DNA from: an uncultured Pelagibacteraceae bacterium
GTDB taxonomy: Bacteria > Pseudomonadota > Alphaproteobacteria > Pelagibacterales > Pelagibacteraceae
Assembly (NCBI GenBank): GCA_902581605.1
Contig: CACHPE010000006.1
Span: forward strand, 1-64,000
Length of the DNA stretch: 64,000 bases
Direction of reading: 5' to 3'
In this document: positions 19,571 through 29,044 of the stretch, in pieces
Layout of the letters: each line of letters starts with the position of its first letter
How positions within the stretch are numbered: position 1 is the stretch's first letter
Made by a program: the position numbers and the translations under genes
The notes under the pieces: generated by a model
What the model saw: only the letters and a program-made list of their open reading frames with translations
Told to the model about the DNA's origin: nothing
Database searches by the model: none

Positions 19571-20440
19571 TCAATGGTTTGGTGCTGTGGTTAAATAGTT
19601 CGCGTCATGAAAAGAGGTCAACATTCTTTTTTTGTTACTAACTATATGAGGATAATACGAGATTCCTTTATAATTCCATATAACTGGTTTGTTTAAAGCA
19701 TAACTTCCATAAATAAAAAAACGTTTTGGACAATTTTTCTCTATAAAGCGCTTTACTCCATGATAGGAATTTGGAGTAGATTGAAAAAAAACAACAGTTC
19801 CTTTTTTGGGTGTAAAAGACTTAACTATTTCAAGCTCGTTTATTTTTGGAAATCTTCTAAAACTCTTTCTTAAATTTTTTTTGGCCTTTTTCCTATAGAT
19901 AGTCAGAGAGCCGCCATTTTTTTTTGGTATGTCTGTTAGATAAATTAAGAAATTATATAACCTAGTTATATCATCCCTATGAGGCCTTAATCTATATCCT
20001 CCTTTTGATACCGAAAAATCTATATCTAAATTTACTTTAGGATTAGTATAATTATTACCCAATATTTTTTTTAATTCATTAGAATTTAATTTTTTTTTAA
20101 TAGTGAACTTTTTAGGATTAAAGGATTTTGGTTTATATAAATTAACCCACGATCCATCTTTAAAATTTTTTGTAAAAAGATTTTCAATTTTTTTATAAAA
20201 AGTCTTGCTATTAAAAAGCTTAAAAAGTTTTGCAGAGTTAACTGAGTTTTTGATATATGAGTTAAAATTTTTCGAACCTTTATTTATTCTACTTCTACCA
20301 CCCATAATCATATCATCAAATGATTTAGAGTTACTGATTTCTTTAATTAATAAATTACAAATACTTTTAGAAACAACATTGTCGCCAACTAAAACTGGAA
20401 AGTTACTTTTGATTTTTTTTAATTTAATTGTACTAAGCAT
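19571..20440 (-). CDS. 2OG-Fe(II) oxygenase-like protein
   Basis: RLRPHRDDITRLYNFLIYL (HxD), FFQSTPNSYHGVKRF. Confidence 0.65.
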   Translation of the reverse strand: MLSTIKLKKIKSNFPVLVGDNVVSKSICNLLIKEISNSKSFDDMIMGGRSRINKGSKNFNSYIKNSVNSAKLFKLFNSKTFYKKIENLFTKNFKDGSWVNLYKPKSFNPKKFTIKKKLNSNELKKILGNNYTNPKVNLDIDFSVSKGGYRLRPHRDDITRLYNFLIYLTDIPKKNGGSLTIYRKKAKKNLRKSFRRFPKINELEIVKSFTPKKGTVVFFQSTPNSYHGVKRFIEKNCPKRFFIYGSYALNKPVIWNYKGISYYPHIVSNKKRMLTSFHDANYLTTAPNH

Positions 20441-21385
20441 TTAGCTGTACATACCTTCTTTCACTTTAATCATTTTATACATAAGGTCATTTAATGGTGT
20501 CTTAACACCATGTTTTTTACCTATTTTTGAAACCGCACCACTAATAAAGTCTATTTCAGTTTTTCTCTTGTATTGAACGTCAAAAGCCATTGATGACTTG
20601 TTAGTTTGCATTGAATCTACAATTTTATTAAACATAAATAAGCATTCATCTTCAGAAACATTTACACCATCAGCAAGTGCAACGTCTCTAGTTTCTAAAA
20701 TTATTTCTTTACCTAAACCTCGAGATACTTCATTTGCTTTGTTGTTTATATACAAGTCCGTATGATGAAGATCAAAAATTGCAGACAAAGGTCCAATTGC
20801 TGTTAGAGCAAAAAGCTTCATCCATTTTCTTTTTTTTACATCTTCAGCCGCAATCATTTCCAAATTATGTGCAGTAAAAGTGTCAGCTATTTCTGTAATT
20901 CTTTCTGTTATTCCTCCTTCATATTCACCAATCCAAGATGGTAACGAACCATGATTCATTATATGACCTGGTCCTAAAATATTTGAAGCTTGAGTAGTTG
21001 TCCCACCAATTACTTTTTCATTACCCACAATACTCTGAATAATTGCTTCATGACCAATACCATTTTGAAATGACATAAAGACTGTTTTTTCACCAATAAT
21101 ATTTTTAATACTATTTAGAGCTGGTTCTAATGCAGTTGCTTTACACATAACTATTACAGCATCTATTTTATCTAACGAAGATGGATCTGAAGTGGCTTTA
21201 ACTTTTATTACTCGATCTCCGCCATGTCCATCCATCTTTAAACCATCTTTATTAATTGCATCAACATGCTCTTTCCAAACATCAATTAAAATTACATTTA
21301 AACCTTTTTCTGCAAGCAAACCACCGAACAAGCAGCCCATCGCTCCTGCACCAAGGACAGCTACTTTCAAATCTTTGTTAATCAT
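20441..21385 (-). CDS. Ketopantoate reductase family (PanE/ApbA-like)
   Basis: AVLGAGAMGCLFGGLLAEKG, FQNGIGHE, KRKWMKLF. Confidence 0.87.
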   Translation of the reverse strand: MINKDLKVAVLGAGAMGCLFGGLLAEKGLNVILIDVWKEHVDAINKDGLKMDGHGGDRVIKVKATSDPSSLDKIDAVIVMCKATALEPALNSIKNIIGEKTVFMSFQNGIGHEAIIQSIVGNEKVIGGTTTQASNILGPGHIMNHGSLPSWIGEYEGGITERITEIADTFTAHNLEMIAAEDVKKRKWMKLFALTAIGPLSAIFDLHHTDLYINNKANEVSRGLGKEIILETRDVALADGVNVSEDECLFMFNKIVDSMQTNKSSMAFDVQYKRKTEIDFISGAVSKIGKKHGVKTPLNDLMYKMIKVKEGMYS

Positions 21386-21473
21386 CGTTACCTTATTTAA
21401 AATTATTTATGTATAGAAATTATATATATTATCTATAGACAATATGCAAAATAAATTATAGCTTATTATCATC

Positions 21474-22451
21474 ATGCAATTAAAAATAGAAAAAGGAACT
21501 TTTAAAAATTATCTACTAGAAGATATTTCAGATGCGTTAAGAAAAGGGTTGTCTGAAAATTTCAAAAACGTTGAGGTAGAGGTAGTAGATTGCCCAAATC
21601 TAAGAGATTGGGATTGTCCATCAGAAGGAATTAGTGGAAATCAAAAAATAATAGATGTTGGCGGAGAGCCTTATATGCATGATCCAAAATTTATTGGTGC
21701 AGAGTTTGACTATCAAGAAATATCTAAAATGATTGATTCTGAAAAATCTTATGCATTAGGAGCTGGATCAGGTGCAATGTCATGTTTGGATGGTCATTGT
21801 GGAGAATTAATTATAAATGAAAATTTAATAACTGATGAATCTAAATCAATAATAGCAAGAGTAAGTCCTGACAAAAAATGTGTTGTTGAAAAATATTCTG
21901 CAAAAAAACACGGTGGACTTGGAAATGTTTATTATACAGATGGTAAACAAGGAAAAGTAATTAAAATTAAAATCAAAGGCAGAAATGGAGAACAAGCTTC
22001 TTTGCCTCAAGCAATAAGGTCTTCTTTATTAAAAAATTTGAAAATTAAGGATAATGAGCACATGTCTCTTGCAGGTGTGTTTAGAGTATTAAATGGAAAA
22101 ATAAGATCTCACGTGCAACCTGATTATAAAGATATTAAACACGAGTATTACGATCCAAAACAAATGAAATGTGTAAAAGATTTTCTTCAATTTTATGAAC
22201 CTATTGGACCAAAATTACAATGCTATACAGTTCTTTGGACTGGGGATCCAACTGGGGGAGAATTAAATTTAAGAGAATCTGGTGAACATACTCACTTTCA
22301 TTCTTACGAGCATGACAGAGACGCTGGCCATTATCATTTTGATGTAACACCAGAGGAAATAGAATACGAATGTTATTTTAATACTGCAACAGAAGTACAT
22401 AGAGTAAACAACATTTATAAAGAACTATTAAGTAAAAATAGTATTGAATAG
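21474..22451 (+). CDS. C11orf54-like (DUF1907) putative metal-dependent ester hydrolase
   Basis: GAGSGAMSCLDGHCGELI and HTHFHSYEHDRDAGHYHFD metal-site motif. Confidence 0.75.
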   Translation: MQLKIEKGTFKNYLLEDISDALRKGLSENFKNVEVEVVDCPNLRDWDCPSEGISGNQKIIDVGGEPYMHDPKFIGAEFDYQEISKMIDSEKSYALGAGSGAMSCLDGHCGELIINENLITDESKSIIARVSPDKKCVVEKYSAKKHGGLGNVYYTDGKQGKVIKIKIKGRNGEQASLPQAIRSSLLKNLKIKDNEHMSLAGVFRVLNGKIRSHVQPDYKDIKHEYYDPKQMKCVKDFLQFYEPIGPKLQCYTVLWTGDPTGGELNLRESGEHTHFHSYEHDRDAGHYHFDVTPEEIEYECYFNTATEVHRVNNIYKELLSKNSIE

Positions 22452-22479
22452 AAAACTCAATGAGTTTAAATTTATTTAA

Positions 22480-22896
22480 ATGAAAAGACAGTTCAAGTAT
22501 CCAAAACACTTTGAAGAACAAAAAAAAATTCCAAAACTTACTCAAAAAAGAATTCAATTAGCAGAAATATCACTTGGTGATTTTGAAGGTAGATTAGCCA
22601 ATGAATTATTGAATTGGTTTTCTTTAACCCCACAACATTGGATAATGTTGCATATGGTTATGCTTGCTTATTACAAAAATAAATCAATTACCAAAAATCA
22701 ATTACTTAAAGTAATTGAGAAATCATATTTAACCTCAAACGTTTATATCGATACAGCAATTAAAAAAGGTTATTTTAGAATTATTAGAAACGAGAGAGAC
22801 AAACGATCTATTTTTATTTTACCTGCAGTAATTACTATCAAAACCTTTGAGGAGTTTATTGATAGAAGAGATATTCTTTATAAAGGAATTAAATGA
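22480..22896 (+). CDS. MarR-like winged-helix protein
   Basis: 138 aa, helical core followed by KKGYFRIIRNERDKRSIFILPA wing-like segment; overlaps next start (ATGA). Confidence 0.5.
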   Translation: MKRQFKYPKHFEEQKKIPKLTQKRIQLAEISLGDFEGRLANELLNWFSLTPQHWIMLHMVMLAYYKNKSITKNQLLKVIEKSYLTSNVYIDTAIKKGYFRIIRNERDKRSIFILPAVITIKTFEEFIDRRDILYKGIK

Positions 22897-23708
22897 AGAA
22901 TATTTATACATGGGCCGCTAAACCAGCGAAGCGAACTTTGACTGTAGCAGATTTAAAAGCAGCTAAAGGAAAAAGAAAATTTACACAAGTTACAGCGAAT
23001 AGCCATGAAGAAGCTGATGCGGCTGAAAAGGCAGGCTTTGATATGATTATATCAAACGCAAAGAATGTAATTCCTGTAAGAGAAGGTTCAAGAAATTTAT
23101 TCTTAACAGCAGCTTTAGTATTAAATGAGTTTGTAACAGCAGATGATATTATGCGTGGTGCTTTTAAAGCTTTAGAGAATGGTGCAGATGCAGTTATGAC
23201 TCCCAGAAGTATGGATATAGTTGAAATGTTAGCTAAGGAAGATGTTCCAGTTATGGGGCATTTAGGTTTGGTTCCGAGAAAATCTACTTGGATTGGTGGC
23301 TTGAGAGCAGTGGGCAAAACTGCGGTTGAAGCATATGATTTATTTCAAAAGTTTAAAAGATTAGAAGATGCAGGTGCTTTTTCTGCAGAGTGTGAAGTTA
23401 TACCTGAAAATGTAATGGGTGAAATTTCAAAGCGCACAGATATTGTTACTGTTTCACTAGGTTCAGGAAAAAATGCTGATGTAATGTATTTATTTATGGA
23501 AGATATTTGTGGTGATACTGAAAATCCTCCACGACATTCTAAAGCATACGGAAATTTATTAAAACTAAGAGGTGAAATTAAAATTGAAAGAGTAAAAGCA
23601 CTTAGAGCTTTTAAAAAGGACTCAATGACTGGTAAATTTCCAGGAAAAAAACAATCATCTAATTTAGAAAAAAAACAATTTGAGAAATTTTTAGATCAAT
23701 TAGATTAG
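22893..23708 (+). CDS. PanB-like (ketopantoate hydroxymethyltransferase superfamily) protein, divergent
   Basis: VPVMGHLGLVPRKSTWIGGLRAVGKTAVEAYDLFQKFKRLEDAGAFSAECEVIP resembles PanB C-terminal half. Confidence 0.7.
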   Translation: MKNIYTWAAKPAKRTLTVADLKAAKGKRKFTQVTANSHEEADAAEKAGFDMIISNAKNVIPVREGSRNLFLTAALVLNEFVTADDIMRGAFKALENGADAVMTPRSMDIVEMLAKEDVPVMGHLGLVPRKSTWIGGLRAVGKTAVEAYDLFQKFKRLEDAGAFSAECEVIPENVMGEISKRTDIVTVSLGSGKNADVMYLFMEDICGDTENPPRHSKAYGNLLKLRGEIKIERVKALRAFKKDSMTGKFPGKKQSSNLEKKQFEKFLDQLD

Positions 23709-24499
23709 TAAGTTGCGTTATCGTCTTTTTTGGATAATGAACCTTTCATTTTATCAACTGTAGCTTTTGCACCAGCACTTAGAGCCCTTAAATCAGACGC
23801 TATAGTTACAAAGTTAAAACCTTTTTCAATCATCTTGGATGCATATTCTGTAGTACCATTATGAATTCCTGCAAAAATATTATTTTTTTTAGCATGTTCT
23901 AAAATTCTTAAAATTTCTGAATAAGCTTTTGTAGACTCAGGTCTATCAAAACCAGGTTTTTCACCTATAGCTAAACTCAGGTCAGCTGGTCCAATATAAA
24001 TACCATCAACACCTGGTGTAGACATAATTTCATCAAGATTTTCTAGTGATTCCTTTGTTTCTATCATTGCTAATTTAAGTATTTCGTCATTTGCGTGATC
24101 TGCATAATCAGCTCCACCATAAATTAAACCTCTAACAGGACCAAAACTTCTATAGCCATCTGGTGGATACATACATGCTTGTACAAAATTTTCTGCTTCT
24201 TTTTTATTACTTACCATTGGGCATATAATTCCATAACATCCAGCATCTAATATTTTCATTATTTGACCAGGTTCATTCCAATTTACTCTCGCTAAAGGAG
24301 TTACCTCTGTTGTTGATATTGTTTGCATCATTGGTAGTGCATTACTGTAATCAACTAAACCATGTTGCATATCTACAGTTAGAGAGTCCCAACCTTGATG
24401 AGCCATTGCTTCAGCTGATGCAGTACTTGGAATTGCACACCAGCCATTGATGACGGGTTTACCGTCTTTCATCATTTGTTTAACTTTATTTTTTCTCAT
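23705..24499 (-). CDS. HpcH/HpaI aldolase family protein
   Basis: GWDSLTVDMQHGLVDY, DAGCYGIICPMVSN, VDGIYIGPADLSLAIG. Confidence 0.92.
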   Translation of the reverse strand: MRKNKVKQMMKDGKPVINGWCAIPSTASAEAMAHQGWDSLTVDMQHGLVDYSNALPMMQTISTTEVTPLARVNWNEPGQIMKILDAGCYGIICPMVSNKKEAENFVQACMYPPDGYRSFGPVRGLIYGGADYADHANDEILKLAMIETKESLENLDEIMSTPGVDGIYIGPADLSLAIGEKPGFDRPESTKAYSEILRILEHAKKNNIFAGIHNGTTEYASKMIEKGFNFVTIASDLRALSAGAKATVDKMKGSLSKKDDNATY

Positions 24500-24503
24500 T
24501 AAT

Positions 24504-25946
24504 TTAGATTTTTAAGCCCATGTGAGTATATTTCACATTTAGATAATCTTTAATTGCTCCTGAGCCACCTTCACGACCATAACCAGTTTGTTTTATTCCC
24601 CCGAATGGTGCTTCAGCAATTGCAACAACACCAGTATTAACTGCAACACAACCAGACTCTAATTTTTCAGACCCTATATGAGCTTTATCCATAGAATTAG
24701 TATACAAATAGCTACATAATCCTAGGTCATTGTCATTTGCTCTTTCAATTACTTCATCAAAAGTTTTAAAAGTTAAAATTGGAACTAGTGGACCAAAAGG
24801 TTCTTCTTTCATTATTGTAAAATTATCTTTTACATCATCAAAAACGGTTGGTTCATAATAATATCCTTTATTGAAACCAGAAGGTTTTTGTCCACCCATT
24901 AACACTTTAGCTCCTTCTTTTTTGGTAGTTTCAACTAGTTTTTCTATTTCTTCTAATCTTTTTGCAGTAGTTAAAGGTCCTAGATCCACACCTTTATCCA
25001 TACCGTTTCCAATTTTTAATTTTTTTGCTCTTTCGATAAAAGCATCAACAAACTCATCTTTTCTATTTTCTTGAATATAAAATCTATTTGGTGAAATACA
25101 GACTTGACCATTATTTCTAAATTTACCGGTTACAGCTATATCAGCTACTTTATTCATGTCCACATCTTCACATACAATAAAAGGTGAGTGTCCGCTAAGC
25201 TCCATAGTAACTCTTTGAACTTTATCAGCTGCTTTTTTTAAAATAATTTTACCAACTCTAGTTGATCCAGTAACTGAAACCTTTTTAATAATATCTGATT
25301 CCATTAATTCATTTGATATTTCAGCAGGGTCACCTGACAAAAGACTAACAACACCATCTGGTACACCAGCTTCTTTACAAATGTTTACTAATTCCATCAC
25401 AGCACCAGGAGTAATTACGTCTGGCTTACAAATTACAGAACATCCTGCAGCTAACGCAGTAGAAATTTTTCTTGATGCCAAAACTATTGGGAAATTCCAA
25501 GGAACTAAAGCTGCAACAACTCCTACAGGTTGATAATAAACATGAACTCTAGTATCTGGAAATCTACTTTGTTGTGTTTGACCATAAATTCTTTTTGTTT
25601 CCTCAGCATTCCACTCAAAAATATCAGCACCACCACCAACTTCACCAACCGCTTCAGTTAGAGGTTTTCCAACTTCAAGAGTTAACCATTTTGCAATAAC
25701 ATCTTTTTTTTCTCTCATCATGTCAGCAATTTTTCTAAGTACATAAGCTCTCTGCCATGGTGCAGTGTTTTTCCAAACTTCCAAACCTTTTTCTGCAGAC
25801 TTTAATGCTTTTTGCACTTCAATAGATGAAGCTTTCGATGCTTTTCCAATCACTTCTTCCGTTGCAGGGTTGATTACATCATAAGTTTCTTTTTTTTCAG
25901 CTTGTTGCCATTTACCATCAATGAATTGTCCAAATTTTTCGTACAT
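24504..25946 (-). CDS. NAD(P)-dependent aldehyde dehydrogenase
   Basis: PWNFPIVLASRKISTALAAGCSVICKP, VTMELSGHSPFIV, NNGQVCISPNRFYI. Confidence 0.95.
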   Translation of the reverse strand: MYEKFGQFIDGKWQQAEKKETYDVINPATEEVIGKASKASSIEVQKALKSAEKGLEVWKNTAPWQRAYVLRKIADMMREKKDVIAKWLTLEVGKPLTEAVGEVGGGADIFEWNAEETKRIYGQTQQSRFPDTRVHVYYQPVGVVAALVPWNFPIVLASRKISTALAAGCSVICKPDVITPGAVMELVNICKEAGVPDGVVSLLSGDPAEISNELMESDIIKKVSVTGSTRVGKIILKKAADKVQRVTMELSGHSPFIVCEDVDMNKVADIAVTGKFRNNGQVCISPNRFYIQENRKDEFVDAFIERAKKLKIGNGMDKGVDLGPLTTAKRLEEIEKLVETTKKEGAKVLMGGQKPSGFNKGYYYEPTVFDDVKDNFTIMKEEPFGPLVPILTFKTFDEVIERANDNDLGLCSYLYTNSMDKAHIGSEKLESGCVAVNTGVVAIAEAPFGGIKQTGYGREGGSGAIKDYLNVKYTHMGLKI

Positions 25947-26038
25947 AGAATTTATTTTTAAGTTTACTTAATTAGGTTTTTTAATTTATAATTAAAATTA
26001 TATATAAACACTATACATATTAAAAGATAAACATATTT

Positions 26039-27883
26039 ATGAAAAAAATTACCCTCACATGTGCTCATGCAATAGTTAAATATTTAATTGCTCAAAAAAT
26101 ATTAATTAATGGCAAAAAAGAACCTTTATTTCCAGGTGTCTTTGGAATTTTTGGACATGGAAATGTAGCCTGCTTAGGTCAAGCATTAGAGGAAAATCAA
26201 AAAGAACTTCCAACATATAGAGGGCATCATGAGCAAAATATGGCTCTTACAGGAATTGGTTATGCGAGAGCAAAAAGAAGACAACAAATTTTTGTAGCGA
26301 CATCCTCTGTTGGACCTGGAGCAACAAATATGGTTACAGCTGCAGCAGTTGCTATGAGCAATAGATTACCAATTTTATTTTTACCTGGTGACACTTATGC
26401 AAATAGAATGCCAGATCCAGTACTGCAACAAGTTGAACAATTTAACAACCCAAGCATTACTGCAAATGATGCTTTCAAACCAGTTACGAGATATTTTGAT
26501 CGTATCACTAGACCTGAACAAATAATTCAATCATTTCAAATAGCAGTTCAGACAATGTTAGATCCTGCTGATTGTGGTCCTGCTTGTATTTCATTGAGTC
26601 AAGATATCCAAGGCCAAACTTTTGATTATCCAGCAGAATTTTTTCAAGAAAAAGTTCACACAATTCGAAGACCAAGACCAGATGAATTTCAAATTAAAGA
26701 AGCAGCTGATAAAATTAAATCTTCAAAAAATCCAATAATAATATCTGGAGGTGGAGTATTTTATTCAGATGCAATGGAAGAATTGAGTCAGTTTGCAATT
26801 AAACACAACATCCCAGTTACACAAACTGTAATGGGCTACTCAACAATGAAGCGAGACCATTCTCATTTTGCAGGTCAAATTGGAGGCCTGGGAGGAAAAA
26901 ATACAAATACATTAGCAAAAGAAACTGATCTTGCCATTGCGGTTGGAACAAAACTTGCTGATTTTACAACAGGATCATGGGCAAATTTTGAAAACGAAAA
27001 TTTCAAATTAGTTTCTATTAATGTATCAAGATATGATGCTAATAAACATTTAGCACAAGCAGTTGTTGGAGATGCAAAAGTTTCATTAACTGAACTTTCT
27101 CAAGCCTTAGGTGATTGGAAAGTAGGAGAAGATTGGAATAAAAAATCTCAAATTGAGCTTAAGTCATGGAATGAACATATAGATAAAGAGAGTGCCCCGA
27201 CTAATCAGGAAGTCCCAAGTTATGTCCAAGCAATTGGTTCGATCTATAGAAATTCTGATCCAACAGATATTGCAGTTACAGCTGCAGGAGGTTTAGTTGG
27301 TGAGGTAATTCAAGTTTGGAGACCAAGAGAACTCAATACTCATGAAACAGAATGGGGTTTTAGTTGTATGGGTTATGAAATTTCTGGAGCTTTGGGAATT
27401 AAAATGGCAAATCCAGATAAAGAAGTAATTTCTTTTGTAGGAGATGGATCTTATCTATTAAATAATACTGACATTTATTCTTCGGTTATCACAAAAAATA
27501 AATTGATTATAATTGTTTGCGATAACGGAGGCTTTGCAGTTATTAATCGATTACAATTATTTAAAGGTGGTAAAGAGTACAACAACTTATTAAAGAGTTC
27601 TAATACACCTGGCTTAGTTGATGTAGATTTTGCAAAACATGCGGAAAGTATGGGTGCAAAATCTGAACACGTTACTTCACTTTCAGATCTTGAGGCTGCA
27701 TTTAAGAGAGCAAAAGCATCTGATGTGACTTATGTTATTTCAATTAAAACTCATGCTTACAAATGGGTTGAAGGTTCATCTTTTTGGGATAGCCCTACAC
27801 TCGAAGTTCCAACCACTAAAGAGAATGAAGAAGCTTTAAAACTTTATAAAGAAGGAAAAGATAAACAAAGACAAGGCGTATAA
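26039..27883 (+). CDS. iolD: Trihydroxycyclohexane-1,2-dione hydrolase-like (ThDP-dependent)
   Basis: FGHGNVACLGQALEE, RGHHEQNMALTGIGYARA, FVGDGSYLLNNTDIYSSV. Confidence 0.92.
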   Translation: MKKITLTCAHAIVKYLIAQKILINGKKEPLFPGVFGIFGHGNVACLGQALEENQKELPTYRGHHEQNMALTGIGYARAKRRQQIFVATSSVGPGATNMVTAAAVAMSNRLPILFLPGDTYANRMPDPVLQQVEQFNNPSITANDAFKPVTRYFDRITRPEQIIQSFQIAVQTMLDPADCGPACISLSQDIQGQTFDYPAEFFQEKVHTIRRPRPDEFQIKEAADKIKSSKNPIIISGGGVFYSDAMEELSQFAIKHNIPVTQTVMGYSTMKRDHSHFAGQIGGLGGKNTNTLAKETDLAIAVGTKLADFTTGSWANFENENFKLVSINVSRYDANKHLAQAVVGDAKVSLTELSQALGDWKVGEDWNKKSQIELKSWNEHIDKESAPTNQEVPSYVQAIGSIYRNSDPTDIAVTAAGGLVGEVIQVWRPRELNTHETEWGFSCMGYEISGALGIKMANPDKEVISFVGDGSYLLNNTDIYSSVITKNKLIIIVCDNGGFAVINRLQLFKGGKEYNNLLKSSNTPGLVDVDFAKHAESMGAKSEHVTSLSDLEAAFKRAKASDVTYVISIKTHAYKWVEGSSFWDSPTLEVPTTKENEEALKLYKEGKDKQRQGV

Positions 27884-27889
27884 ACCTTT

Positions 27890-29044
27890 ATGAATAAAAT
27901 TTTTAAGGTCGGTCTTATAGGCTGTGGTCATATTGCTGAGACATACTTTAGGGGGCAACAATATTTTAATAATTTTAAAATAATTGCATGTGCAGATATT
28001 GATCAAAAAGCATCCGATAAATGTGCAAAATTATATAATATTAAATCTAAAACAGTTTCAGAAATTTTAAAAGACAATGAAATAGAAGTTATTTTAAACT
28101 TAACAATTCCACAATCTCATTATTCAGTCTCAAAAAAAGTTTTGACTTCAGGTAAACATGTTTATTCAGAAAAACCATTAGCAACTTATTTTGCAAAAGG
28201 TAAAGAACTCGTCTCACTAGCAAAAAAAAATAAACTTTATCTTGGAAATGCTCCAGATACATTTTTAGGTGGTGGAATTCAAAAAGCTCGAGAATTAATT
28301 GACTCTGATTTGATTGGAGAGATTAAATTGGGTAATGCCATTTTTGCATTTCCAGGAGTAGAGTCTTTTCATCCGAAACCTGAGTCATGGTATAAAAAAG
28401 AAGGAGGTCCAGTAATAGATATGGGACCGTACTTTTTTACAACCTTAGTAAATTTACTTGGACCAGCAAAACAAGTGCAAGGAAGAACATTAACAGCTTT
28501 TAAAAAAAGAATTTATGGAGCGGGTCCAAAAAAAAATAAATCATTTAAAGTTGAAACTCCTACAACATACTTAGCAACAATCCAATTTCACAGCGGTGCT
28601 ATAATTCAAGTAACACTATCTTTTGATGTAATTAATCATCAAAGAAATCACATGGAGCTTTATGGCACAAAGGGATCGATTATTGTTCCAGATCCTAATA
28701 TGTTTGGTGGTTCTGTTTTTATTTCTGTTACAGAAGGTGGAAAATGGGGTGAACATAAAACAGATAAGATGCATTTAGGAAAAATAAACATAACTTCTTC
28801 TAGTGGAAGATCAAATGAAGCTGCTACTAATGCGAATTATAGGAGCGTTGGTTTATCTGAAATGTTATATTCTATTCAGAAAAATAAAAAGCACAGGTGT
28901 TCAGGTGATTTATCTTTACATGTATTAGATATAATCGAGTCAACCATGAGGGCAGCAAATAGTGGAATTCCTCAAAAAATACAAACAAAATGTGATAGAC
29001 CAAAAAAATTTACCGAAGAAGAAGTAAAAAAAATTTTAATTTAG
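27890..29044 (+). CDS. Gfo/Idh/MocA family oxidoreductase
   Basis: VGLIGCGHIAETYF, YSEKPLATYFAKG, GGPVIDMGPYFFTTLV. Confidence 0.9.
   Translation: MNKIFKVGLIGCGHIAETYFRGQQYFNNFKIIACADIDQKASDKCAKLYNIKSKTVSEILKDNEIEVILNLTIPQSHYSVSKKVLTSGKHVYSEKPLATYFAKGKELVSLAKKNKLYLGNAPDTFLGGGIQKARELIDSDLIGEIKLGNAIFAFPGVESFHPKPESWYKKEGGPVIDMGPYFFTTLVNLLGPAKQVQGRTLTAFKKRIYGAGPKKNKSFKVETPTTYLATIQFHSGAIIQVTLSFDVINHQRNHMELYGTKGSIIVPDPNMFGGSVFISVTEGGKWGEHKTDKMHLGKINITSSSGRSNEAATNANYRSVGLSEMLYSIQKNKKHRCSGDLSLHVLDIIESTMRAANSGIPQKIQTKCDRPKKFTEEEVKKILI

Noticed and set aside
22904-23317. 137-aa minus-strand ORF
   Set aside because: Antisense shadow of the PanB-like gene; no family signature
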